Below the pieces are notes generated by a model, which had not been told where the DNA came from, did not search any database, and saw only the letters and a list, made by a program, of their open reading frames with translations. Source: an uncultured Oscillibacter sp. (GTDB lineage: Bacteria > Bacillota > Clostridia > Oscillospirales > Oscillospiraceae). From it: a stretch of 8,795 bases of DNA. A program made the position numbers and the translations under genes. How positions within the stretch are numbered: the first letter of the stretch is position 1; the number at the start of each line of letters is the position of its first letter. The stretch lies in NCBI GenBank assembly GCA_902476875.1, contig CABSFC010000108.1, positions 1 to 8,795 on the forward strand, read 5' to 3'. This document shows, piece by piece, positions 1 to 6,595 of the stretch.

Positions 1-631
1 CGCCCTGGGGCACGGACAGGGGCTTGCCGTAGGAGGGAGAATAGGCCCAGGTCATGGCGATCTTCTTGCCCTTCAGGTTCTCCACGCCGCCGAACTCATG
101 GATGATGTGCAGCATGTCGGCCATCGCCTGGGTGGGATGGTCCACGTCGCACTGCAGGTTCACCAGAGTGGGCTGCTGCTCCAGGATGCCGTCCCGGTAG
201 CCCTCCTTCACGGCGTCCATGAAGGTCTTCTGATACTTGTGGCCCTCGCCGATGAACATGTCGTCCCGGATGCCGATGACGTCGGCCATGAAGGAGACCA
301 TGTTGGCGGTCTCGCGGACGGTCTCGCCGTGGGCGATCTGGCTCTTCTTCTCGTCCAGGTCCTGGACGGTCAGACCCAGCAGGTTGCAGGCGGAGGCGAA
401 GGAGAACCGGGTACGGGTGGAGTTATCGCGGAAGATGGAGATACCAAGGCCGGAGTCGAAGATGCGGGTGGACTTGTTGCGCTCCCGCAGATCCCGCAGG
501 GCGTCGGCCACGGTGAAGATGGCGTCCAGCTCCTCGTCGGTCTTGTCCCAGGTCCAGTAGAAGTCGGACTTGTACATGTTGTTGATATGCAGCTTTTCCA
601 GGTGCTTGGCAAGCTCGATGGTCTTAGACAT
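1..631 (-). CDS. ygeW: YgeW-type knotted carbamoyltransferase (5' half; C-terminus outside window)
   Basis: The first 210 residues of a carbamoyltransferase of the aspartate/ornithine transcarbamylase superfamily are visible; the frame runs off the window edge, so about half of a roughly 400-residue family member is present. The carbamoyl-phosphate-binding STRTR motif is at residues 71-75 (in FRDNSTRTRFSF), and DHPTQ follows at 164-168. Long stretches such as KSQIAHGETVRETANM (about 96-111) and KGKKIAMTWAYSPSYGKPLS closely match E. coli YgeW as I remember it, so the subfamily call is firm. The ATG at 631-629 has AAGGAG (646-641) nine bases upstream. YgeW proteins have a knotted fold and do not use ornithine or aspartate; the accepted proposal is that they transfer a carbamoyl group to or from a diaminopropionate- or ureido-type compound in purine-linked catabolism. 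The gene follows ygeY on the same strand, so co-transcription is likely. The true substrate is not shown by the sequence. Confidence 0.93.
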   Translation of the reverse strand, partial: MSKTIELAKHLEKLHINNMYKSDFYWTWDKTDEELDAIFTVADALRDLRERNKSTRIFDSGLGISIFRDNSTRTRFSFASACNLLGLTVQDLDEKKSQIAHGETVRETANMVSFMADVIGIRDDMFIGEGHKYQKTFMDAVKEGYRDGILEQQPTLVNLQCDVDHPTQAMADMLHIIHEFGGVENLKGKKIAMTWAYSPSYGKPLSVPQG

Positions 632-681
632 ATTGAAAATCTCCTTATATTTTATTTTGGTGTCCCGTTTCCTGGTGTGTT

Positions 682-772
682 CCCGTAGGGGCCGGGCTCT
701 GTCCCGGCCCATTTTCCGGAAACGAGGTATTCCCGGGGGAAGCGGGAGGGGACAGAGCCCCTCCCCTACGGG
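682..772. repeat. Inverted pair of REP-like hairpins between ygeY and ygeW
   Basis: Two 29-base arms (682-710 and 744-772) are inverted copies of each other with four differences. Each arm also folds on itself: GGGCCGGG (689-696) pairs with CCCGGCCC (703-710) around loop CTCTGT, and GGGAGGGG (744-751) pairs with CCCCTCCC (758-765) around loop ACAGAG, the complement of the first loop. The arms carry matching outer ends CCCGTAGG (682-689) and CCTACGGG (765-772). All four differences form two compensatory base-pair changes in the small stems, so each hairpin is kept intact. No T-tract follows, which argues against a simple terminator. It could be a dispersed REP/BIME-type element or an mRNA processing or stability element that sets the ygeY:ygeW ratio. 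Nothing else is recognisable in the 632-863 gap. Confidence 0.8.
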
Positions 773-863
773 GGGTATTTTACTGACAGACGGGCAGGGC
801 CGGGGAAACGGAAGGGAACAGAATCCCGACGGCAGACCCGAGGGACGGGCGGCAGATCGCCGG

Positions 864-2276
864 TTATTTGATCTCGTTGTCGGTCAGGCTCTGGCGGAAC
901 TCGGTGACGTCGTCGGTCTTGTTCTCGGGCTTATACAGGGGGATGGCGGCGGCGTACAGGGCGGCGCAGGTGACCAGGTCCTGCTTCCAGGTGATCTCGT
1001 TGGGGGCGTGGGCCTGGGACTCGGCGCCGGGGCCGAAGCCCACGCAGGGGATACCGTACCGGCCCTGGATGGACACGCAGTTGGTGGAGAAGGTCCACTT
1101 GTCGGTCAGGGGGCGGCCGTCGCGCAGGTGCATGGCGTCGAACCTGGGGTCCGCGTCGGCGTGGCCGATGCGCTTGTCGCCCCACAGGGCGTGGTGGGCG
1201 TCGATCAGGGCCTGAACGTGGGCGGCGCTCTCCTTGTTGATCCAGGTGGGGAAGAAGCACTCGGTCTCATAGACGGTGCCGGTCCAGGCGGGACGGTCGT
1301 ACATGTACATGGAGACCTTCACGTCGTCGCCGTACTTCTTCACGCTGGGCAGCTGGCGGATCTCCTCCAGGCAGGAGTCCCAGGTCTCGCCGGCGGTCAT
1401 GCGGCGGTCAATGGAGATGGCGCAACTGTCCGCCACGGCGCAGCGGCTGGGGGAGGTGTAGAAGATCTGAGAGGTGGTGCAGGTGCCCCGGCCCAGGAAC
1501 TGGGCGTCCTCATAGTGCTCGGGGTTGAACTCGGGGTTCAGGCGCTTGACCAGGCCCTTGATCTCGTTGGAGGGGCCGTCGCCGTTCTCGTTCAGGGCGC
1601 GGACATCCCGCAGGATGTCGGCCATCTTGTAGATGGCGTTGTCGCCGCGCTCGGGAGCGGAGCCGTGGCAGGAGACGCCCTTCACGTCCACCCGGATCTC
1701 CATGCGGCCCCGGTGGCCGCGGTAGATGCCGCCGTCGGTGGGCTCGGTGGAGATGACAAAGTCGATCTTGCCGCGGGCGTCCTCGGGACCGTTGAAATAC
1801 TTGTTGACGATGTACTGCCAGCACATGCCGTCGCAGTCCTCTTCCTGGACGGAGCCGACCACCATGATCTTATAGCCGGCGGGAATCAGTCCCAGGTCCT
1901 TCATGATCTTGGCGCCGTACACGGCGGAGGCCATGCCGCCCTCCTGGTCGGAACCGCCGCGGCCGAAGATGATGTCGTCGGTCTCGTAGCCCTGGTAGGG
2001 GTCGGCCTCCCAGTTGTTGATGTTGCCGATGCCCACGGTGTCGATGTGGGAGTCGATGGCGATGATCTTCTCGCCATCGCCCATCCAGCCGATGACGTTG
2101 CCCAGACCGTCGATCTCCACCTTGTCAAAGCCCAGCTTTTCCATCTCGGCCTTGATGCACATGACGACTTCCTTCTCCTCGCAGCTCTCGCTGGGGTGAG
2201 AGATCATGTCCCGCAGGAACCTGGACATGTCGGCCTGATAGCCCTGTGCCGCCTTTTTGATCGCTTCAAAATCCAT
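864..2276 (-). CDS. ygeY: YgeY family M20-type metallohydrolase (selenium-metabolism-linked)
   Basis: A 470-residue cytosolic hydrolase of the M20 peptidase/deacetylase family, close to the usual family length. The metal site is complete by motif: H77-x-D79 in SHIDTVG, D110 in GRGGSDQEGG, E145-E146 in QEEDCDG, E178 in STEPTDG and H423 in ESQAHAPNE. The lid/dimerisation domain lies at about 185-300 and includes CHGSAPERG (203-211). The overall pattern is that of YgeY, a family known to co-occur with selenium-dependent hydroxylase clusters; it is expected to cleave an amide or ureido bond in a small metabolite rather than a peptide. The ATG at 2276 is preceded by GGAGGG (2289-2284) with a seven-base gap. 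It is the first gene of a minus-strand unit with ygeW, driven by the promoter at 2340-2368. The substrate is not proven; generic annotation as ArgE/DapE or dipeptidase would be less exact. Confidence 0.93.
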   Translation of the reverse strand: MDFEAIKKAAQGYQADMSRFLRDMISHPSESCEEKEVVMCIKAEMEKLGFDKVEIDGLGNVIGWMGDGEKIIAIDSHIDTVGIGNINNWEADPYQGYETDDIIFGRGGSDQEGGMASAVYGAKIMKDLGLIPAGYKIMVVGSVQEEDCDGMCWQYIVNKYFNGPEDARGKIDFVISTEPTDGGIYRGHRGRMEIRVDVKGVSCHGSAPERGDNAIYKMADILRDVRALNENGDGPSNEIKGLVKRLNPEFNPEHYEDAQFLGRGTCTTSQIFYTSPSRCAVADSCAISIDRRMTAGETWDSCLEEIRQLPSVKKYGDDVKVSMYMYDRPAWTGTVYETECFFPTWINKESAAHVQALIDAHHALWGDKRIGHADADPRFDAMHLRDGRPLTDKWTFSTNCVSIQGRYGIPCVGFGPGAESQAHAPNEITWKQDLVTCAALYAAAIPLYKPENKTDDVTEFRQSLTDNEIK

Positions 2277-2288
2277 ATGTCTGCCCTC

Positions 2289-2306
2289 CGTAAAAAAATT
2301 TTCAGG
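2289..2306. promoter_or_regulatory. Candidate operator copy 1, weaker, in the ygeY leader
   Basis: CGTAAAAAAATTTTCAGG resembles the A/T-centred palindrome-like motif found at 2385-2401 and 4226-4242, with the same A7 run, T run and AGG end. It lies downstream of the predicted ygeY transcription start and just before the ribosome binding site. It could be a repressor site within the leader or chance A/T similarity. Confidence 0.35.
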
Positions 2307-2339
2307 AACGCTAATTTGTTTGGCCCGTAACTTGAGTTC

Positions 2340-2368
2340 ATGATAGCACAGGGAATATAGGATGTCAA
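2340..2368 (-). promoter_or_regulatory. Sigma-A-type promoter for ygeY-ygeW
   Basis: Read on the minus strand, a perfect TTGACA (-35, 2368-2363) is followed after 17 bases by TATCAT (-10, 2345-2340). Transcription would begin near 2333, giving a leader of about 57 bases before the ygeY start. Confidence 0.8.
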
Positions 2369-2378
2369 ATGATTTTTT

Positions 2379-2401
2379 AGAAAACCAAAAAAATTTTTAG
2401 G
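2379..2401. promoter_or_regulatory. Candidate operator copy 2 in the divergent intergenic region
   Basis: The core CCAAAAAAATTTTTAGG (2385-2401), preceded by AGAAAA, matches the block at 4220-4242 in 20 of 23 positions. It lies 16 bases upstream of the ygeY -35 box and about 110 bases upstream of the symporter -35 box. This is a position typical of an activator site for the ygeY promoter. The likely binder is the PAS/HTH regulator encoded at 4315-4974; this link is inference. Confidence 0.55.
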
Positions 2402-2509
2402 TTCCTGAAATGACGGGCGCGAGGCCCCGGCCGAACCGACAGGAATGGACAAAAAGAGACACCGCGCTTTGTGCAAAAAAGCAAAAAATGTTTTTGACGT
2501 TCAGAAAAA

Positions 2510-2538
2510 TTGACAGGTCTGGAAAAAGCTGCTATTGT
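2510..2538 (+). promoter_or_regulatory. Sigma-A-type promoter for the sodium:solute symporter
   Basis: TTGACA (2510-2515), a 17-base spacer and TATTGT (2533-2538) form a near-consensus promoter. The predicted start near 2545 leaves a leader of about 108 bases before the ATG at 2653. The leader contains only a weak 5 bp hairpin (2580-2595) and no riboswitch that I recognise. Confidence 0.8.
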
Positions 2539-2652
2539 TAAAAATACGTTAAGAGGGCCTGCGCCGGATCTCGTGCCGACCGGAGGAAATTCCGGATCAG
2601 GTCTTCCGTAGCTTCCTGTGTGTTTTGGGTATATATGAGAAAGGAGAAAACT

Positions 2653-4107
2653 ATGCAATTCAATCTGACAGTCACCGTGATCGTGGTGATCTACCTGCTG
2701 GTGATGCTGTTCATCGGCTGGTACTCCTCCAAAAAGATCACCTCCAACACCGACTTCATGGTCGCGGGCCGCCGCCTTGGCCCCTTCCTGATGGCCGGCA
2801 CCCTGGCCGCCACCGAGATCGGCGGCGGCAGCTCCCTGGGCGTGGTCCAGCAGGGTATGCAGAACCACGGCCTCTCTTCCGCCTGGTACATCATCACCAT
2901 GGGCTTCGCTTTCATGATTCTGACCTTCCTGGCGCCCAAGTTCCGCGCCGCCACTGTCAAGACGGTGCCTGAGTACTTCCGCCGCCGCTACGGCAAGAGC
3001 GCCGGCATCGTCACCGCCATCATCATGCTGCTGCCCCTGGTGGGCCTGACCGCGGGCCAGTTCATCGCCTCCGCCGTCATCCTGTCCACCATGCTGGGCA
3101 TCAGCTACAAGACCGCCGTCGTGGTCGTGGCCGTGGTCGTCACCATCTACTCCGTCATGGGCGGCCTGTGGAGCGTCACCCTGACCGACTTTGTCCAGGT
3201 GTTCCTGATCGTCATCTGCATGATCATCGCGGTGCCCTTCGGTCTGAACACCGCCGGTGGCTGGAGCAACGTGGTGGCCAATGTTCCCGCGGATACCTTT
3301 AATATGTTCAAGGGCTACACCCCCATGGGCGTTTTGTCCCTGACGATCATGTACGTCGCCACCTTCACCGTGGGCCAGGAGGCCGTCTCCCGCTACTACG
3401 CGGCCCGAGACGGCAAGGCCGCCCGTCAGGGCTCCGTCCTGGCCGCGCTGGTCAACTTTATCTACGCGTTCATCCCCGCCGTCCTGGGCATCATCACCCT
3501 GGCCCTGATCAACATGGGCAAGTTCAACGCCGCCGACTTCGAGAGCGTCGGCGCCCGCTACGCCCTCCCCGTCCTGGCCATGGAGGTCATGCCCTCCGTG
3601 ATCTGCGGCCTGCTGTTCGCCGGCATCATCTCCGCCACCATGTCCTCCTCCGACTCCGACCTGCTGGGCGCCGGCTCCATCTTCGCCAACGACATCTATC
3701 ACGCCGTGCTGAAGCCTGACGCCACCAGCGACCAGGTCATGCGCGTCACCCAGATCGTCATGTGCATCGTGGGCGTTGCGTCCATGATCATCGCCCTGTT
3801 CAACACCACCAGCATCGTCAACCTGCTGATGTTCTGCTTTACCCTCCGGGCCGCCGGCGCGTTCTTCCCCTATGTGCTGGGCCACTACTGGAAGGGCGCC
3901 TCTCTGGCGGGCACCATCGCCTCTCTGATCTCCGGCTCCATCGTCGTGGTGTATCTGGAGAAGATCTCCGGCGGCGTGCTGTTCGGCATGAAGCTGAGCC
4001 AGCCCATCATCCCCGGTCTGATCGTGGGCCTGGTGTTCTTCCTGGTTTTCTCCAAGATCTTCCCGCCCAAGGAGCAGACCTGCGAGCTGGCCCCCGAGGA
4101 GGATTGA
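2653..4107 (+). CDS. Sodium:solute symporter (SSS family), substrate unknown
   Basis: A 484-residue inner-membrane protein with 12 to 13 hydrophobic segments, the usual size for the SSS (proline/pantothenate symporter) family. Family landmarks are FMVAGRRLGP (35-44), the ATEIGGGSSLG bend in the early helices (53-63), GGLWSVTLTDFVQ (170-182) and ATMSSSDSDLLGAGSIFANDIY (328-349); serines in the last motif normally contribute to the Na2 site. It should import a small polar organic compound with sodium. The ATG at 2653 is chosen because AAAGGAG (2640-2646) sits six bases before it; a GTG at 2620 would add 11 residues but has no good site. It is transcribed divergently from ygeY and closed by its own terminator. 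Its position suggests that it supplies the substrate of the YgeY/YgeW route, such as a ureido or amino-acid-like purine breakdown product, but the sequence does not fix the substrate. Confidence 0.92.
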   Translation: MQFNLTVTVIVVIYLLVMLFIGWYSSKKITSNTDFMVAGRRLGPFLMAGTLAATEIGGGSSLGVVQQGMQNHGLSSAWYIITMGFAFMILTFLAPKFRAATVKTVPEYFRRRYGKSAGIVTAIIMLLPLVGLTAGQFIASAVILSTMLGISYKTAVVVVAVVVTIYSVMGGLWSVTLTDFVQVFLIVICMIIAVPFGLNTAGGWSNVVANVPADTFNMFKGYTPMGVLSLTIMYVATFTVGQEAVSRYYAARDGKAARQGSVLAALVNFIYAFIPAVLGIITLALINMGKFNAADFESVGARYALPVLAMEVMPSVICGLLFAGIISATMSSSDSDLLGAGSIFANDIYHAVLKPDATSDQVMRVTQIVMCIVGVASMIIALFNTTSIVNLLMFCFTLRAAGAFFPYVLGHYWKGASLAGTIASLISGSIVVVYLEKISGGVLFGMKLSQPIIPGLIVGLVFFLVFSKIFPPKEQTCELAPEED

Positions 4108-4148
4108 GTCCTTCCAGCGCACACCGGACCCAAACACACACGAGACAG

Positions 4149-4187
4149 CCGTCCGGACAGGGTTTTCCCTGTCCGGGCGGTTTTTTT
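4149..4187 (+). terminator. Rho-independent terminator after the symporter gene
   Basis: A 14 bp stem, CCGTCCGGACAGGG (4149-4162) with CCCTGTCCGGGCGG (4167-4180), contains one G-U pair and closes a TTTT loop. It is followed by seven T residues (4181-4187). It separates the symporter from the regulator operon. Confidence 0.95.
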
Positions 4188-4219
4188 CAGCCGCTTTGGC
4201 GAAGCTGACGGAGAATCGC

Positions 4220-4242
4220 AGAAAACCTAAAAAAAATTTAGG
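4220..4242. promoter_or_regulatory. Candidate operator copy 3 upstream of the regulator operon
   Basis: CCTAAAAAAAATTTAGG (4226-4242) is a palindrome with arms CCTAAA and TTTAGG around an A5 centre. It is preceded by AGAAAA, as in the copy at 2379-2401. It ends seven bases before the -35 box of the regulator operon, so autoregulation is plausible. Confidence 0.55.
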
Positions 4243-4249
4243 AAACCTG

Positions 4250-4277
4250 TTGATTATTTTGCAAAATATGATATGAT
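4250..4277 (+). promoter_or_regulatory. Promoter for the regulator and PLP enzyme operon
   Basis: TTGATT (4250-4255), a 16-base spacer and TATGAT (4272-4277) lie in an A/T-rich stretch that stands out from the GC-rich surroundings. A second TATGAT at 4267-4272 is too close to this -35 box. The start would fall near 4284. Confidence 0.65.
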
Positions 4278-4314
4278 AAGGATATAACAGAAGAGAAAGG
4301 TGGCGTGAACACAT

Positions 4315-4974
4315 TTGGAAGCGAGTAAACTGGAAATGCTGAAACAGATCGCGGCGGGGATCGCGGGCCAGTTCGGCAGCAACTGCGAGGTGGTGATCCA
4401 CGACCTCAGCGGCAAGACGATGGACAATTCCATTGTCCACATTGAAAACGGACATGTTACCGGGCGCAAGGTGGGGGACGGCGCTTCCAATGTGGCTGTG
4501 GAGCAGTTCGTGCAGCAGGACGCCCATCTGGACATCCGGCAGGAGGACCACCTGGGCTATCTGACCAAGAGCCCCAACGGAAAAATCCTGAAATCCTCCA
4601 CCATGTACATCCGCAACAGCCGGGGCAAGGTCATCGCCCTGCTGTCCATCAACTTCGACATCTCGGCCCTGGCCATGCTGGACAGCGCCGTGAAGGACCT
4701 GATCGCTCCCAAGGACCAGACCCAGGCCGAGCCGGAGAAGATCGTCAACATCAACGACCTGCTGGAGGACCTGATCCAGCAGTCGGTGGCCCTGGTGGGC
4801 AAGCCCGTGGCGATGATGAACAAGGACGACAAGGTGAAGGCGATCCAGTTCCTCAGCGAAAACGGAGCGTTTCTGGTCACCAAGTCCGGCGACAAGATCG
4901 CAAAATACTTCGGAATCTCCAAGTATACCTTATATTCTTATATTGATACAAAGCAGGAGGGTAAAACAACATGA
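4315..4974 (+). CDS. YheO-type PAS domain / HTH transcriptional regulator
   Basis: A 219-residue cytosolic DNA-binding protein with the two-domain order of the YheO/DauR family. An N-terminal YheO-like PAS sensor (about 1-120) contains CEVVIHDLS (24-32) and IVHIENGHVTGRKVG (40-54). A variable linker follows (about 130-150), then a C-terminal DauR-like helix-turn-helix (about 170-212) with FLSENGAFLVTKSGDKIAKY and FGISKYTLYSYID. Family members control amino-acid catabolic genes, for example D-arginine use by DauR. The only workable start is TTG at 4315, with AGGTGG (4298-4303) 11 bases upstream; an in-frame TGA at 4306 rules out anything further upstream, and the nearby GTG at 4305 is in another frame and stops within eight codons. 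The weak start fits a low-abundance regulator. Its stop overlaps the next gene by ATGA, so the two are translationally coupled. It probably senses a pathway intermediate and binds the A/T-centred motif upstream of its own and the ygeY promoter; this is inference. Confidence 0.9.
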   Translation: MEASKLEMLKQIAAGIAGQFGSNCEVVIHDLSGKTMDNSIVHIENGHVTGRKVGDGASNVAVEQFVQQDAHLDIRQEDHLGYLTKSPNGKILKSSTMYIRNSRGKVIALLSINFDISALAMLDSAVKDLIAPKDQTQAEPEKIVNINDLLEDLIQQSVALVGKPVAMMNKDDKVKAIQFLSENGAFLVTKSGDKIAKYFGISKYTLYSYIDTKQEGKTT

Positions 4975-6446
4975 TCGATCTGTCCATCAACAAGCAGGGC
5001 CTGGAGCACAACATCAGGAAGGCCAAGGAAAACGGCATCATCATTCCCACCATTGCCCAGATGCAGCATCCGGAGACCATCCCCGGCAAGGTTCAGGATA
5101 AGCTGAAGGACGTGGGCCTGTGGGACGTCAATCCCCTGAACCTGTTCCGCATCACCTGGAAGAACGAGCCCAAGGAGTCCGGCGGACTGTTCCAGGCGGT
5201 GCCCAACTACATCGAGCTGCCCCCCGAGCTGACCGGCGTGCCCTGCCGGATCGTGGCCATGGTGGGCAAGTGGTTCCCCACCGGCTGCCACAAGGTGGGC
5301 GCCTCCTTCGGGTGCCTGGCCCCCCGGCTGGTGACGGGCCAGTTCGACGTGGACGTGCACAAGGCCGTGTGGCCCTCCACCGGCAACTACTGCCGGGGCG
5401 GCGCGTTCAACTCCCGCCTGCTGGGCGCCCAGGGCGTGGCCATCCTGCCCGCTGAGATGAGCCAGGAGCGGTTTGACTGGCTCCATGAGATCGGCGCCGA
5501 GGTCATCGCCACCCCCGGCTGCGAGTCCAACGTCAAGGAGATCTTCGACAAGACCAACGAGCTCAAGCAGGACCCCCAGTACATGATCTTCAACCAGTTC
5601 GAGGAGATGGGCAATCCCCTCTGGCATTACAATGTCACCGGCAACGCCCTGGCGGACGTGTTCGAGGCCATCAAGCGCCCCGGCGACCGCTTCGCGGGCG
5701 CGGCGTTCACCTCCGGCTCCGCCGGCACCATGTCCACCGGCGACCGGCTGAAGGAACTGTATCCCCACCTGAAGCTGGCGGTGGGCGAGGCGCTGCAGTG
5801 CCCCACCATCCTGAACAACGGCTTCGGCGGCCACCGCATCGAGGGCATCGGCGACAAGCACATCCCCTGGATCCACAACGTGAAGAACAGCGACATGGCC
5901 ATCGCCATTGACGACGAGGACTCTCAGCGCCTGCTGCGCCTGTTCAACACCCCCGAGGGTCAGGACTACCTGCTGCATACTCTGAAGCTGGACCCTGTGC
6001 TGGTGGAGAAGCTGACGTGGCTCGGCATCTCCGGCATTGCCAACGTCCTGTGCTGCATCAAGATGGCCAAATACTATGAGTTCACCGAGCGCGACGTGAT
6101 CGGCACCGTCCTGACCGACTCCGCCGTCATGTACGGCAGCCGCATCCAGGAGCTGAACGACCAGCACGGCGCCTACACCGTGGGCGAGGCCGTTCTGGAT
6201 CACAACCTGCACATGCTGGGCCTGAAGACCGACAACCTGATTGAACTGACCTATGCCGACCGCAAGCGCGTCCACAACCTGAAGTACTACACCTGGGTGG
6301 AGCAGCAGGGCAAGGACATGCACGACCTGAACGCCCTGTGGTACGACACCGAGGGCACCTGGGACGCCGTCCACGCCCAGGCCAAGGATCTGGATGAGCT
6401 GATCAACGCCTTCAACGAGGAGTCCGGCGTTCTGAAAGCGCTGTAA
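4971..6446 (+). CDS. Fold-type II PLP-dependent enzyme of unknown substrate
   Basis: A 491-residue protein with the hallmarks of the tryptophan synthase beta/cysteine synthase fold. GCHKVGASFG (105-114) holds the likely PLP-binding lysine K108, PSTGNYCRGG (135-144) is the substrate-carboxylate loop, and SGSAGTMSTG (248-257) is the probable phosphate loop. The lysine context differs from the usual SLKDR or SFKDR type, and the C-terminal part (about 340-491) is longer than in threonine or cysteine synthases. It is not diaminopropionate ammonia-lyase (YgeX), nor OrtB, whose sequences I remember as different. I would expect an amino-acid lyase, beta-eliminase or thiolase, but no exact function can be read. 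ATG 4971 has AGGAGG (4955-4960) ten bases upstream and overlaps the regulator stop by four bases, so the regulator probably responds to its substrate or product. Codons are strongly G/C-ending, as expected for a well-expressed gene. Confidence 0.85.
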   Translation: MIDLSINKQGLEHNIRKAKENGIIIPTIAQMQHPETIPGKVQDKLKDVGLWDVNPLNLFRITWKNEPKESGGLFQAVPNYIELPPELTGVPCRIVAMVGKWFPTGCHKVGASFGCLAPRLVTGQFDVDVHKAVWPSTGNYCRGGAFNSRLLGAQGVAILPAEMSQERFDWLHEIGAEVIATPGCESNVKEIFDKTNELKQDPQYMIFNQFEEMGNPLWHYNVTGNALADVFEAIKRPGDRFAGAAFTSGSAGTMSTGDRLKELYPHLKLAVGEALQCPTILNNGFGGHRIEGIGDKHIPWIHNVKNSDMAIAIDDEDSQRLLRLFNTPEGQDYLLHTLKLDPVLVEKLTWLGISGIANVLCCIKMAKYYEFTERDVIGTVLTDSAVMYGSRIQELNDQHGAYTVGEAVLDHNLHMLGLKTDNLIELTYADRKRVHNLKYYTWVEQQGKDMHDLNALWYDTEGTWDAVHAQAKDLDELINAFNEESGVLKAL

Positions 6447-6466
6447 GAAAGAGACAAAACGCCTCA

Positions 6467-6498
6467 GGGGCGGGGCGGAGGGCCCCGCCTCTTCTTTT
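6467..6498 (+). terminator. Rho-independent terminator after the 491-residue PLP enzyme
   Basis: GGGGCGGGGC (6467-6476) pairs with GCCCCGCCTC (6482-6491), including one G-U pair, around a GGAGG loop. The T-rich tail TTCTTTT (6492-6498) follows. It starts about 20 bases after the stop codon. Confidence 0.85.
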
Positions 6499-6511
6499 CG
6501 CAATCCGCGTA

Positions 6512-6540
6512 TTGACGGGCATGAGCCGCGGACATATACG
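6512..6540 (+). promoter_or_regulatory. Candidate promoter for the EamA / threonine-synthase-like unit
   Basis: TTGACG (6512-6517), a 17-base spacer and TATACG (6535-6540) lie directly after the terminator and before the transporter gene. The -10 box matches consensus at four of six positions, so this is weaker than the other promoters. Confidence 0.5.
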
Positions 6541-6595
6541 AAACAGACGCGGGGCGGAGAGACCGGTTCCGAATCTTTGAGAGGCGTGGGTGGTT

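Noticed and set aside
641..681. A separate promoter for ygeW in the A/T-rich stretch before its ribosome binding site
   Set aside because: A TAAAAT-like -10 box exists on the minus strand, but nothing resembling a -35 box is found at 16-18 bases. The A/T richness is explained by the translation start region.
570..2330. A 586-codon plus-strand open frame antisense to ygeY and ygeW
   Set aside because: Its protein is a low-complexity string of G, A, V, D, L and H with no family features, and it lies opposite a perfectly recognisable M20 hydrolase. High G/C at third positions of the real gene removes stops from this frame.
2539..2652. Possible riboswitch or attenuator in the 108-base symporter leader
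   Set aside because: I see only a 5 bp hairpin (CCGGA 2580-2584 with TCCGG 2591-2595) and a direct repeat of CCGGATC (2564-2570 and 2592-2598). No known riboswitch core or terminator/antiterminator pair is apparent.
2620..2652. Upstream GTG start for the symporter
   Set aside because: It would place the strong AAAGGAG site inside the coding region and has no ribosome binding site of its own; the ATG at 2653 is well spaced.
2377..4551. A 724-codon minus-strand open frame antisense to the symporter gene and the start of the regulator gene
   Set aside because: Repetitive H, D, G and Q composition and opposition to clear SSS and PAS/HTH genes mark it as a shadow. It would also run through the terminator at 4149-4187 and two promoters.
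4938..6503. A 521-codon minus-strand open frame antisense to the 491-residue PLP enzyme
   Set aside because: It has a G, V, H, L and Q-rich shadow composition with no motifs, while the plus strand has a good ribosome binding site and PLP motifs.
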